Below are positions 50,770 to 50,999 of a stretch of DNA of 50,999 bases, one piece after another. This DNA comes from JBHGBB01 sp041946755 (GTDB lineage Bacteria; UBP4; UBA4092; JAOAEQ01). Positions within the stretch are counted from its first letter, which is position 1; each line of letters opens with the position of its first letter. The translations under genes were made by a program, and so were the position numbers. The stretch covers positions 1-50,999 of the forward strand of contig JBHGBB010000003.1 of assembly GCA_041946755.1 (NCBI GenBank). The letters run 5' to 3'. The notes beneath the pieces are model-generated. The model did not search any database, was not told the origin of the DNA, and saw only the letters and a program-made list of their open reading frames with translations.

Positions 50770-50999
50770 TTATTGGTTTCTTGTTTCATCAGGGTATCTT
50801 CAGCCTCTTTCATCAGATTGTTAATCCAAGTTGAAATGGCTGAAAGATGGCCGATCATCATGACTACCCGGTCGGGATTAGCATTCTCGAATTCCGGCTG
50901 TTTCCCCTGAAACCGGTTGATACATTGATACATATGGCCTACCAGCATCATAGTCTGGAAAAAGACCGGGCTCCGGTTATATTCGGTTTGTAATGCGAT
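50766..50999 (-). CDS. protein of unknown function, start outside window
   Basis: The last 77 residues of a gene cut by the right edge: the frame continues open to 50999, so the start lies beyond. The visible part is helical with many Met (MMLVGHMYQCINRFQG; HLSAISTWINNLMKEAEDTLMK). No family recognised. Its stop codon lies in the CCGCAGAGA repeat. Confidence 0.5.
   Translation of the reverse strand: MALQTEYNRSPVFFQTMMLVGHMYQCINRFQGKQPEFENANPDRVVMMIGHLSAISTWINNLMKEAEDTLMKQETNN

Overview
The window looks like chromosomal DNA of an uncultured, probably anaerobic, Gram-negative (diderm) bacterium of moderately low GC. Support comes from an outer-membrane secretin with a type II secretion / type IV pilus-like (T2SS/T4P) assembly machine, a Wza/Wzc-type polysaccharide exporter, a [NiFe]-hydrogenase maturation block (hypA-F-C-D) and chromosomal parAB with parS sites. 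No 16S rRNA or strong taxonomic marker is present. The dispersed short-period repeats resemble those I associate with candidate-phylum genomes (Omnitrophota/Poribacteria/Planctomycetota-like), but that is only an impression.

Layout. 1-5.6 kb (minus): a tRNA-like fragment, then an assembly cluster read right to left as three minor-pilin genes, gspE/pilB ATPase and gspF/pilC. 5.7-15.8 kb: nagA, an NTPase-TPR protein, a B12-type radical SAM protein, an NrdD-like protein without a glycyl-radical site, a secreted protein, dtd, a DUF1844 protein and a small membrane protein. 16-20.5 kb (plus): hypA (zinc domain missing), hypF, hypC, hypD, with no hypB, hypE or hydrogenase. 21-27.3 kb (plus): two tandem secreted papain-family (C1A) peptidases with lectin-like and jelly-roll-like modules, then tRNA-Gly(GCC). 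27.6-32.4 kb (minus): SDR epimerase, ChrB-domain protein, DinB protein, HIT protein, parB and parA with two parS sites. 32.5-35.5 kb: a structured-RNA candidate, a 62-aa protein, a sigma-54 activator with zinc ribbon and TPRs, and a small membrane protein. 35.6-43.4 kb (minus): the rest of the secretion machine (secretin, PilP/GspC-like, PilO/GspM, PilM-PilN fusion/GspL, GspK, GspJ, GspI). 43.4-51 kb (minus): acyltransferase, Wzx-type flippase, Wzc-like copolymerase with a decayed kinase domain, DUF362 protein, Wza-like exporter, and a gene cut by the right edge.

How they fit. The two secretion clusters are complementary (E and F in one; D, C, L, M, K, J, I in the other) and probably build one machine. 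Neither contains a major pseudopilin (GspG/PilA) or a prepilin peptidase. The sigma-54 activator at the end of the second cluster is a candidate regulator, and the tandem peptidases are plausible cargo. The exporter genes run in the same direction directly upstream of the second cluster.

The most unusual signal is a set of about 18 intergenic hairpin elements built from 7-9 nt microrepeats in inverted arms. They belong to several sequence families that share one architecture. At five gene ends an element arm supplies the stop codon of the upstream gene; at four of these junctions the other arm forms the leader of the next gene. Some elements lie inside genes (nagA, two pilin genes) and are translated as in-frame inserts.
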